Positions 1 through 5,799 of a DNA stretch of 11,684 nt are shown in pieces. The notes beneath the pieces were generated by a model. That model searched no databases and was not told where the DNA came from. It was given only the letters and a program-made list of their open reading frames with translations. Numbering within the stretch: position 1 is the stretch's first letter; each line of letters starts with the position of its first letter. This DNA is from Pseudomonadota bacterium (GTDB lineage Bacteria; Pseudomonadota; Alphaproteobacteria; Sphingomonadales; Sphingomonadaceae), in assembly GCA_023433445.1 (NCBI GenBank), contig JAEZCS010000085.1, positions 1-11,684 on the forward strand, given 5' to 3'. Both the position numbers and the translations under genes were made by a program.

Positions 1-10
1 GCCACGTTCC

Positions 11-28
11 GTTCGGGCTGAGCCTGTC
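11..28. repeat. Fragment of a dispersed intergenic repeat
   Basis: The segment reads GTTCGGGCTGAGCCTGTC. Its core CTGAGCCTG recurs at 5713-5721, and a near reverse complement (core CAAGCTCAG) occurs at 5767-5775. From memory, short repeats with this core are common between genes in sphingomonads. The left part is close to the window edge, so any partner arm would lie outside. It is directly followed by the composite palindrome starting at 27. Function unknown. Confidence 0.4.
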
Positions 29-135
29 TAGAGCATTTTCGAAGCAGATGGCATCATCTGCTGGCTCGGAAAATGCGGAAAACCAAAGATAAATGGGGCC
101 TGATCCGATCCAGTCTGATCGGATCAGGCTCTAGA
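27..135. repeat. Composite palindromic intergenic repeat with inverted ends
   Basis: The element of about 109 bp is bounded by perfect 8-bp inverted ends, TCTAGAGC (27-34) and GCTCTAGA (128-135). Inside are two hairpins. The first pairs GCATTTTC (33-40) with GAAAATGC (69-76) and AGCAGATG (43-50) with CATCTGCT (55-62). The second pairs 13 bases at 98-110 with 117-129 around a 6-base loop. There is no coding capacity. This layout resembles the small non-autonomous palindromic elements (REP or MITE-like) scattered in alphaproteobacterial genomes; that family assignment is from memory. Confidence 0.65.
98..129 (-). terminator. Hairpin downstream of btuD, possible terminator
   Basis: A perfect 13-bp stem, GCCTGATCCGATC at 98-110 pairing with 117-129, closes a 6-base loop. 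It starts about 35 bases after the btuD stop codon in the direction of btuCD transcription. On the minus strand the stem is followed by a mixed CCCCATTTATC stretch and not a clean run of T, so it is only a possible intrinsic terminator. It is also the right-hand hairpin of the composite repeat, so the repeat may have been recruited for this role. A small palindrome, CAGCCCGGCTG, lies at 139-149 between it and btuD. Confidence 0.4.
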
Positions 136-163
136 GGTCAGCCCGGCTGTACGTTGGTTTTGG

Positions 164-949
164 CTAATCCGATGGCTTGACCCGCCCGGTCGGCAGGATC
201 AGCGGCCAATCGCCGTTCGCATCGATGCAAGCCGAAATGCCGTAGACATCGGCAAGGCTCTGTTCGGTCAGCACGTCCATTGGCTTGCCGTCAGCGACCA
301 GCCGCCCTTTGTCCATCAGCAGCAACCGGTCACAATAGCGCGCCGCCATGCCGAGGTCGTGCAGCACGGTCACCACCAGCGATCCCGATCGCGCCTCGCC
401 CTTGAGCAGCTCCATGACATCCAGTTGATGCCCCGGATCCAACGCGGCGAGCGGTTCGTCCGCGATCAGCGCGGGCGCGCCCACGGCCAGAGCGCGCGCC
501 AGAAGAACGCGGGCGCGTTCGCCGCCCGACAATTCAGTCGCGATCCGCCCTTTCAGCTGCAGCACGTCAGCACGGGCGAGCGCGGCATCGACCATCGCCT
601 CATCTTCAGGCGACAGCCGCGACAGCGGACCCAGATGCGGCATCCGGCCAAGCGCCACCAGCCGCTCCACCATCAAGGGCCAGTGCAATGTCTGCCCCTG
701 CGGCAGATAGGCGACCAGTCGCGCGATATCCTTGCGACTGAGTCTGGCGAGCGGCTTTTCATTCACCCAAACCGCGCCGCTCTCCGCGCGCGCAAGGCCC
801 AGCATGGCGCGGATCAGCGTCGATTTGCCCGCGCCATTGGGGCCGATGATGCCGACCAACTGCCCCGGCTCCAGCGCCGTCGTAACCCCCCGCACGGCAA
901 GATGGCGGCCAAGGCGCACCGACAGGTCCTGTGTACGGATGGTCACCAT
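164..949 (-). CDS. btuD: Cobalamin ABC transporter ATP-binding protein (BtuD-like)
   Basis: This 261-residue protein is the cytoplasmic ATPase that would power import of cobalamin through BtuC. All the ABC motifs are visible: Walker A GPNGAGKST (36-44), Q-loop glutamine at 84 in YLPQGQ, signature LSGGE (140-144), Walker B LIADEP (161-166) with D-loop, and switch histidine 197 in VLHDLG. Length and motifs fit the FecE/BtuD/HmuV family. Its ATG overlaps the end of btuC (943-949), which implies translational coupling. By sequence alone the family also serves siderophores and heme; the B12 assignment rests on the neighbouring riboswitch-controlled receptor. The gene is complete and nothing in it looks damaged. 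Confidence 0.85.
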   Translation of the reverse strand: MVTIRTQDLSVRLGRHLAVRGVTTALEPGQLVGIIGPNGAGKSTLIRAMLGLARAESGAVWVNEKPLARLSRKDIARLVAYLPQGQTLHWPLMVERLVALGRMPHLGPLSRLSPEDEAMVDAALARADVLQLKGRIATELSGGERARVLLARALAVGAPALIADEPLAALDPGHQLDVMELLKGEARSGSLVVTVLHDLGMAARYCDRLLLMDKGRLVADGKPMDVLTEQSLADVYGISACIDANGDWPLILPTGRVKPSD

Positions 950-1938
950 AGCCGCCGCTCCCGCATAAGGTGAACCAGGAAGACCGGTACGCCCAGCAAC
1001 GCCGTCAATACGCCCAGCTTCAACTCGCTGCTGGTCGGGATCAGCCGCACGCCGATATCCGCCAGTGTCAGCAGCGCCGCGCCGCCGAGCAGGGAAGGCA
1101 GCAGGATGGCGGAAGGCGAGCGATCGGTGAGCGGGCGGACAAGATGGGGCACGATCAGCCCGATAAAGCCGATCGCTCCCGACACGGCGACCGCCCCACC
1201 GACGCCGATCGCGACACCCAGCATCATGCGCAGCCGCGCCTTGGTCAGATCGACGCCCAATGCCTGCGCGCCTTCCTCGCCCAAGGTCAGCGCGTCCAGG
1301 CTGCGACCGTCCGCGATCAACAGCGCGGCTCCGACGAGCACGCAGGGCAGCGCGATCCAGACATGCGCATAGCTACGATTTTCAAGGCTGCCCATCAGCC
1401 AGCTCATGATCTCCATGGCGGCGAAGGGATTGGGGGAGAGGTTGAGCGACAGGCTGATCCCCGCCCCGGCCAGCGTCGCCACGGCAATGCCCGCGAGGAT
1501 CAGCGTCAGCGGGCTTTCGGACGGCCCCGCCAGCAGGAACAGCGCGCCGATCGCGACAAGACTGGTGGTGATGGCAAGGACCGGCAGGATCACGGGATGA
1601 AGCTGCGACAGCCCGAAATAGAGCGCGCACACCGCCCCGAGCGCGGCGGCATTGGACGCGCCGAGCACGGAAGGTTCAGCCAACGGATTGCGCAGATAGC
1701 CCTGCAACGCCGCCCCCGCGAGGCCGAGCATCGCCCCGACGATCAGGCCGAGCAGCATGCGCGGCAGGCGCAGATCGATGAGGATGGCGCGCGCAACCTC
1801 ATCGCCGCCGCCGGTCAGGACAGCAAGGATGCGGGCGGCCGACAGCGGCACCGCACCCAAAGTGAGCGAGCCGAGCGCTCCCGCCAGGGTAAGCGCAATG
1901 AGGATAGGAAGGAGCAGCGGATGGCGGCGGACGCTCAT
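943..1938 (-). CDS. btuC: Cobalamin ABC transporter permease (BtuC-like, FecCD family)
   Basis: This 331-residue inner-membrane protein is rich in long hydrophobic segments, as expected for the roughly ten-helix FecCD/BtuC permeases. Family landmarks visible are RLPRMLLGLIVGAMLGLAG, then GYLRNPLAEPSVLGASNAA, and near the C-terminus GAIGFIGLIVPHLVR followed by GVLTALLGVPVFL. It would form the dimeric channel that takes B12 from BtuF and is driven by BtuD. The ATG at 1938 is well supported by GGAGAAG, about 8 bases upstream on the minus strand. The 3' end overlaps btuD. The start lies only about 40-55 bases from the start of divergent btuF, so the btuCD promoter probably overlaps btuF sequence. 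No riboswitch is seen in front of it. Confidence 0.87.
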   Translation of the reverse strand: MSVRRHPLLLPILIALTLAGALGSLTLGAVPLSAARILAVLTGGGDEVARAILIDLRLPRMLLGLIVGAMLGLAGAALQGYLRNPLAEPSVLGASNAAALGAVCALYFGLSQLHPVILPVLAITTSLVAIGALFLLAGPSESPLTLILAGIAVATLAGAGISLSLNLSPNPFAAMEIMSWLMGSLENRSYAHVWIALPCVLVGAALLIADGRSLDALTLGEEGAQALGVDLTKARLRMMLGVAIGVGGAVAVSGAIGFIGLIVPHLVRPLTDRSPSAILLPSLLGGAALLTLADIGVRLIPTSSELKLGVLTALLGVPVFLVHLMRERRLW

Positions 1939-1976
1939 GGCTTGCTTCTCCGTTGCCGCCGGGTAGAGCAGAGCGC

Positions 1977-2819
1977 GTGCCTGCTAAAAAGATCATGATG
2001 GCCCTGCTGGCGCTTGGCCTGACCGGCGCTGCGCCCGCGCCGCCACATCGCATCGTGTCGCTCAACACCTGTGCCGACCAATATGTGCTGGCGCTCGCCG
2101 ATCCGGGCCAGATCGCGGCCTTGAGCCCCTATGGCCATGACCCCGAATTGTCGGCTGCGGTGGCAAAGGCACGGCGCTTTCCGGTGCTGAAACGCCCGGC
2201 CGAAGAGGTGCTGGCGTTGCGGCCCGACCTCGTCATCGGCTTTCCCGATGGCGCGGGCGGCATTGTCGGTGCGCCCGATGGACGGTGGCGCAAGCTGGGC
2301 CTTGCGAGCGCACCCAGCTTCGCCTCCATTCGGGATCAAGTGCGTCAGGTAGCGGCGGCGGTCGGCCATCCGGCGCGGGGCGAAGCGTTGATCAAAAGCA
2401 TGGAGCGCGATCTTGCCGCCCTGCCCCGGCGCAGCGGCGGCGGGGTCGCGGCCTATTATCAGCGGCGCGGCTATATGACCGGCACGGGCACGCTGGTCGA
2501 TGAACTGATCCGGCGCGCGGGCCTTGTCAATCTGGCGGAAAAGCTTGGCAAGCCCGCGCTGGCGCAAGTGCCGCTTGAGCAGATGATCGCGGCCAAACCC
2601 GACTATCTGATCGTCGAGGAAGGCAGCGAAAACATTGTCGACCAGGGGACGGAAATGCTGCACCATCCCGTGCTGCGATCCATCCCGCGCATCCGTGTGC
2701 CGCAAGCCTGGACGGTGTGCGGCGGCCCCGCCTATGTGCAGGCCGCGCGCAGCATCATCGCGCAGGCGGATGCTGCGGACAGAGACAGGGCGCAGCCAAA
2801 GGCCGCGCCCCGGCGTTGA
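1977..2819 (+). CDS. btuF: Periplasmic cobalamin-binding protein (BtuF-like)
   Basis: The protein is a helical-backbone substrate-binding protein of the BtuF/FepB type, about 280 residues long. From the GTG at 1977 it begins with a signal peptide: two lysines, a hydrophobic run (MMALLALGLTG) and an AAPA cleavage region. Family features follow: RIVSLNTCADQYVLAL at the start of lobe one, RPAEEVLALRPDLVIG, then GTGTLVDELIRRAGLVNLA and KPDYLIVEEG in lobe two. It would capture B12 after BtuB and hand it to BtuCD. The start is uncertain: ATG codons at 1995 and 1998 and a TTG at 1953 are in frame, and none has a strong ribosome site. GTG 1977 gives the best signal peptide with its basic N-region. 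It is divergent from btuC and convergent with btuB. The substrate is inferred from context. Confidence 0.82.
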   Translation: MPAKKIMMALLALGLTGAAPAPPHRIVSLNTCADQYVLALADPGQIAALSPYGHDPELSAAVAKARRFPVLKRPAEEVLALRPDLVIGFPDGAGGIVGAPDGRWRKLGLASAPSFASIRDQVRQVAAAVGHPARGEALIKSMERDLAALPRRSGGGVAAYYQRRGYMTGTGTLVDELIRRAGLVNLAEKLGKPALAQVPLEQMIAAKPDYLIVEEGSENIVDQGTEMLHHPVLRSIPRIRVPQAWTVCGGPAYVQAARSIIAQADAADRDRAQPKAAPRR

Positions 2820-2855
2820 GGGGCAAGCGTTCAAGCCCACCCCTTTGGCCAATCA

Positions 2856-4718
2856 TCAGAAGCGGACACGCACGCCGCCATAGGCCGATCGGCCATAGGT
2901 GCCAAAAGCATAGGCGGTGGCGTATTCCTGATCGAACAGATTGTCGATCCGGCCATAGATTTCGAGCGTCTCGGTGATCGGGAAGGACGCGCGGATGTCC
3001 GTCACCGCATAGCCGTCGATCTGCACCCTGTTGCGCGTCACCGGATCAAGATCGATGCTGTCGCTGACCATCGTCACGGTCGCTCCGGTCGAAAGGCCGA
3101 TGGGCCACACATAATCCAGCGAGGTGCTAACCGCATTGGCGGCGCGGCGCAGCAGGCGATCGCCGAAAGTCGCGCTGCCGGGCGAACGGTCGCGCGCATC
3201 GACATAGCTGTAGGCGGCGGTGAAGGTGAGGGCGTCGACCGGGCGCAGCGTCAGCGTGGATTCCACGCCCTTCGCCCGCGTACGGTCCAGATTGCCATAG
3301 GTGAAGGTCGTGTTGTCGTAATTCAGCTGGTCGCGCGTATCCCGCCAGAAACCCGTGACCGACAAAACCGCCCGGTCGCTGCCCAGCTTCTGGTCGACGC
3401 CGATATCGTAGCTCTTCGAACGCTCTGGCTTGAGGTCCGGATTGCCGCTGAACGTATCGTAAAGCTGGTAAAGCGAAGGGGCCTTGAACCCTTCGCCATA
3501 GCTCAGACGGAAATTGGTCGCGCCGCCATTGGGCGAGTAGTTGGCATTGGCGCCGAACGTCGTCGCCCCGCCGAACTGGCTGTGATCGTCATGCCGCACG
3601 CCACCCGTGATGGAGAGGCCCGTGAACGGCTTCACGACGGCCAGCGCAAAGACGCTGTCGATATTGGCGCGGTGGCTCTCCTGCGATCCGAAGCCGAAGA
3701 ACTCATAGTCGGGCCGCTCATGCTCATAGCCGAGCAGCAGCTTCACCTCGTCGATCGGCTGATAGACGCTCTCATATTCGAAACGCAGGTTCGTGCCGGA
3801 ATAGCCGAAGTCGGGGTCGCTGCCGCGCACGAAATAATAATCGCGGTCCTGCTGATACCAGGTCACAGCCGCCCGGTTCGTCAGCTTGCCGTCGAACAGC
3901 GCGAAGTTGAGGCCCGCATAGCCGACATATTGGTTGGACTTGGCTGCGTCGGGGCTGTCGGTCGGGGTGCCGAAGAAGCTGTCATAATCAAGATTGCCGT
4001 GAATATAATAGCCGCGCAGGTCCAGGCTCAGATCATCGGTAAAGGCGATCTTCAGCCGCGCATTGCCGGTGATATTTTCATAGCCGTCCTTTTCCGATCC
4101 GCCAAATTCGGGCGAAACCGCGGAAATGCCGTCGGTGCGGAAATAGGCGACGCCCACGCCTCCCGACAGGATGCCGCTGGTGCCCGACACATCGGCCTTC
4201 GCATTCAACGTATCGGCATAGCCATAATCGACCGACGCCTGGCCGCCGAACCCTTCGCTCGGGATAGCGGTCATCACGTTGACGACACCGCCGATCGCCT
4301 GGCTGCCATAGGCGATGGAGTTCGAACCGCGCAGCACTTCGATGCGCCGGATATTGCCGACCAGCAGGTTGCCGAAATCGAACAGGTCGCCGATGCCGCT
4401 CGGGTCGTTGACCTTGACGCCGTCGATCAGCACCAGCGTCTGCGTGGTTTCCGCGCCGCGCAGCGACACGCCGGTGACATTGCCAAGGCTGCCGGTGCGG
4501 TTGATCCGCACGCCGGGCGTGGTGATCAGCAGATCCGCGACGCTGACATTCTGGCGCGTCTGGATCGTTTTTTCGTCAATGACGGTCACGGCCTGCCCCA
4601 CCTCATCCGTGGGCTGTTCGATGCCGAGCGCGGTAACGATGATCCCGCTCGCGTCATCTTCGGCTAGCGCGGGGGTGGCGGCGAGCAGCGCCAACAGTGA
4701 AATTCCGGTCCTGATCAT
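2856..4718 (-). CDS. btuB: TonB-dependent cobalamin outer-membrane receptor (BtuB-like)
   Basis: This 620-residue protein carries a signal peptide (residues 1-19, ending ALA) and a TonB-box-like segment GIIVTA at about 25-30. A plug domain follows, containing SVADLLITTPGV, SLRGAETTQTLVLIDGVKVND and RIEVLRGSNSIAYGSQAIGG. A long beta-barrel makes up the rest, with the family ending GRIDNLFDQEYATAY and a C-terminal phenylalanine. It would bring B12 across the outer membrane using TonB energy. The start at 4718 is chosen because the signal peptide begins there and AGGGAAG lies about 8 bases upstream; the longer in-frame reading to 4961 runs into the riboswitch. The cobalamin riboswitch 180 bases upstream strongly supports B12, as opposed to a siderophore, as ligand. 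Expression is expected to fall when B12 is abundant. Confidence 0.92.
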   Translation of the reverse strand: MIRTGISLLALLAATPALAEDDASGIIVTALGIEQPTDEVGQAVTVIDEKTIQTRQNVSVADLLITTPGVRINRTGSLGNVTGVSLRGAETTQTLVLIDGVKVNDPSGIGDLFDFGNLLVGNIRRIEVLRGSNSIAYGSQAIGGVVNVMTAIPSEGFGGQASVDYGYADTLNAKADVSGTSGILSGGVGVAYFRTDGISAVSPEFGGSEKDGYENITGNARLKIAFTDDLSLDLRGYYIHGNLDYDSFFGTPTDSPDAAKSNQYVGYAGLNFALFDGKLTNRAAVTWYQQDRDYYFVRGSDPDFGYSGTNLRFEYESVYQPIDEVKLLLGYEHERPDYEFFGFGSQESHRANIDSVFALAVVKPFTGLSITGGVRHDDHSQFGGATTFGANANYSPNGGATNFRLSYGEGFKAPSLYQLYDTFSGNPDLKPERSKSYDIGVDQKLGSDRAVLSVTGFWRDTRDQLNYDNTTFTYGNLDRTRAKGVESTLTLRPVDALTFTAAYSYVDARDRSPGSATFGDRLLRRAANAVSTSLDYVWPIGLSTGATVTMVSDSIDLDPVTRNRVQIDGYAVTDIRASFPITETLEIYGRIDNLFDQEYATAYAFGTYGRSAYGGVRVRF

Positions 4719-4900
4719 ATCTTGTCTTCCCTGAGCGCCATGCGACATGAGCCCAGGGCCTGCCGCATGAGCGGCCGGTGCGCGCGACGAAGAGACGCCA
4801 GCCCCGCCACACGCACCGATGCGGCCCTGCGCCGCTTCGTCGCTCAGACGGAAAACACCGTGCCCGGGCCGATCCCTGGACCCAAGGCAAGAGCGACCAT
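4719..4900 (-). promoter_or_regulatory. btuB leader between riboswitch and start (expression platform)
   Basis: About 180 bases separate the riboswitch closing stem from the btuB ATG, with no convincing gene. On the minus strand a perfect 9-bp inverted repeat pairs GCGACGAAG (4835-4843) with CTTCGTCGC (4784-4792). A 5-bp stem with a four-base loop, GCCGC-TCAT-GCGGC, lies at 4762-4775. The ribosome site AGGGAAG lies at about 4726-4732. These hairpins are candidates for the switching part that couples B12 binding to btuB translation or termination. No T-run follows them, so translational or Rho-linked control is more likely than intrinsic termination. Confidence 0.45.
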
Positions 4901-5104
4901 GCGCCGGCAGGTTTCCTGGCTCGCGGGTCGTCGCGGCGATGCACGGCCTTCCCGGATGCATGCATCCAGTGGCTGGTCCCCCTCGCCTTCCCCTTATCTA
5001 AAGGTCGACAGGTCCCAAATGCATCGCGCTCACCGCTTACAGTTGCAGGGGCAGCCGCGGATTTGGACGGTCATCCCGTCCGCACCGCATTCCCTTTCCG
5101 GCGC
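4901..5104 (-). ncRNA. Cobalamin (AdoCbl) riboswitch
   Basis: Read on the minus strand, this 204-base leader has the conserved cobalamin aptamer elements in order. They are AAAGGGAA plus GCGGTGCGG near the 5' end, GCTGCCCCTGCAACTG (B12-box part, around 5040-5055), GCCACTG (4967-4973), CGGGAAGGC (4946-4954) and GAGCCAGGAAACCTGCC (4906-4922). The closing stem is a perfect 7-bp pairing of GCGCCGG (5098-5104) with CCGGCGC (4901-4907). This RNA class binds adenosyl- or other cobalamins and normally lowers expression of downstream uptake genes when B12 is plentiful. It lies in the transcript leader of btuB and on the opposite strand to mobA, which it cannot control in cis. Confidence 0.96.
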
Positions 5105-5139
5105 GATCTTTCGTGAACGGTTGCCCGCTCACGCGGCGC

Positions 5140-5168
5140 GCCATAGGGGAAGTTGAGGGTTCTGCCAA
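5140..5168 (-). promoter_or_regulatory. Possible sigma70-type promoter for riboswitch-btuB
   Basis: On the minus strand TTGGCA (5163-5168) and TATGGC (5140-5145) are separated by exactly 17 bases, close to the -35 and -10 consensus. Transcription would start near 5133, about 30 bases before the riboswitch closing stem, which is the expected placement. The -35 hexamer overlaps the ribosome site of divergent mobA (AAGGAG, 5167-5172). The assignment is by eye only. Confidence 0.4.
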
Positions 5169-5179
5169 GGAGTGGATCG

Positions 5180-5716
5180 ATGCGATTGCTGGGCGCGGTG
5201 CTGGCGGGTGGAAGATCCAGCCGGTTCGGGAGCGACAAGGCGCTTGCCGTGATGCCGGACGGCCGCACGCTGATGGACCATGCGGTGGAGGCGATCGCGC
5301 GCCATGTCGACACGGTGGTGCTCTGCGGGCGACCGGTCGACGGGATGACGGGTCTCGCGGATCGACCAGCGGCGGACATGGGGCCGCTCGGAGGCCTCAA
5401 CGCAGCGCTGCATCATGCGCGGGAGCAAGGCTATGACGCTGTGCTGACCACGGGATGCGACATGCCGGTCTACCCTGCGGCGCTGGTGGAGGCGCTTGTC
5501 GGCGACAGCGCGGCGGTGTTGAAGGGGCAGCAGCTGGCAGGCTTCTGGCCCGCAACGCTGGCGGACGAGCTGGACCGGCATCTGGCGGAAGACAATAACC
5601 GCTCGATCTTCGGCTGGCTGGATCGGATCGGGGCGCGCATCGTGGACCGCCCGGAACTCGTGCTGCCGAATATCAACCGGCCGGAGGATCTGGCGCGCTG
5701 GCAAGCGCCAAGCTGA
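5180..5716 (+). CDS. mobA: Molybdenum cofactor guanylyltransferase (MobA)
   Basis: This cytoplasmic enzyme of 178 residues joins GMP to molybdopterin-bound molybdenum to make the MGD cofactor used by nitrate reductases of the NasA type. It shows the nucleotidyltransferase loop LAGGRSSRFGSDKAL (8-22), GPLGGL (68-73), TTGCDMP (90-96) with the metal-binding aspartate, and the C-terminal NINRPEDL (164-171) that matches the MobA ending NxxTPEDL. Length fits the family. The ATG at 5180 is chosen because AAGGAG lies 7 bases upstream; an upstream in-frame start at 5153 is less likely. It is divergent from btuB and convergent with cobA. Its neighbour nasA needs its product, so it belongs functionally with the nitrate genes although it is on the other strand. 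Its stop codon lies inside a long hairpin. Confidence 0.9.
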   Translation: MRLLGAVLAGGRSSRFGSDKALAVMPDGRTLMDHAVEAIARHVDTVVLCGRPVDGMTGLADRPAADMGPLGGLNAALHHAREQGYDAVLTTGCDMPVYPAALVEALVGDSAAVLKGQQLAGFWPATLADELDRHLAEDNNRSIFGWLDRIGARIVDRPELVLPNINRPEDLARWQAPS

Positions 5717-5775
5717 GCCTGCCGACGCCCCCTCCCTTCCTTCCAACTAAGGTCAGGGGCGTTCGGCAAGCTCAG
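5713..5775. terminator. Long imperfect hairpin between mobA and cobA
   Basis: CTGAGCCTGCCGACGCCCC (5713-5731) pairs with 5756-5775 with one mismatch and one bulged base, giving an 18-bp stem. The inner loop is pyrimidine-rich and about 24 bases long. It overlaps the mobA stop codon (5714-5716) and ends 24 bases before the cobA stop, so it could act as a two-way terminator for the convergent genes. Neither side has a clean T-run, so termination is unproven. Its arms share a core with the repeat at 11-28, so it may be a captured dispersed repeat. Confidence 0.5.
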
Positions 5776-5789
5776 GGCAAAAGTTGCCC
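5775..5789 (-). terminator. Short hairpin just after cobA
   Basis: GGGCAA (5775-5780) pairs perfectly with TTGCCC (5784-5789) around three bases. It lies 10 bases beyond the cobA stop codon in the direction of transcription, at the end of the visible nitrate-assimilation cluster. It has no T-run behind it, and its outer base is shared with the larger hairpin. A weak terminator or 3'-end stabilising structure is possible. Confidence 0.3.
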
Positions 5790-5799
5790 AATGCCGTCT

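Noticed and set aside
970..1998. A 342-codon plus-strand frame opposite btuC
   Set aside because: The composition (Gln, Arg and Asp rich, no hydrophobic core) is that of the complement of a membrane protein gene. btuC is clearly real on the other strand.
1935..2852. A 305-codon minus-strand frame opposite btuF
   Set aside because: It overlaps btuF fully, has no family features, and would also overlap the btuC start region.
2820..2855. An intrinsic terminator between convergent btuF and btuB
   Set aside because: Only a weak GGGC/GCCC pairing is visible and no T-run, so I could not support a terminator call.
3582..4667. A 361-codon plus-strand frame opposite btuB
   Set aside because: It is the antisense of the plug and barrel of the receptor, with no recognisable protein features.
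4719..4961. An N-terminal extension of btuB by 81 residues to 4961
   Set aside because: It would place the riboswitch inside coding sequence and bury the signal peptide, and the ATG at 4718 has its own ribosome site.
4722..5156. Plus-strand frames of 60-144 codons across the riboswitch region
   Set aside because: The DNA is fully explained by the minus-strand aptamer and leader, and the predicted peptides look like antisense of structured RNA.
5129..5746. A 205-codon minus-strand frame opposite mobA
   Set aside because: mobA has clear motifs and a good ribosome site. This frame would also cover the terminator-like hairpin and the putative btuB promoter.
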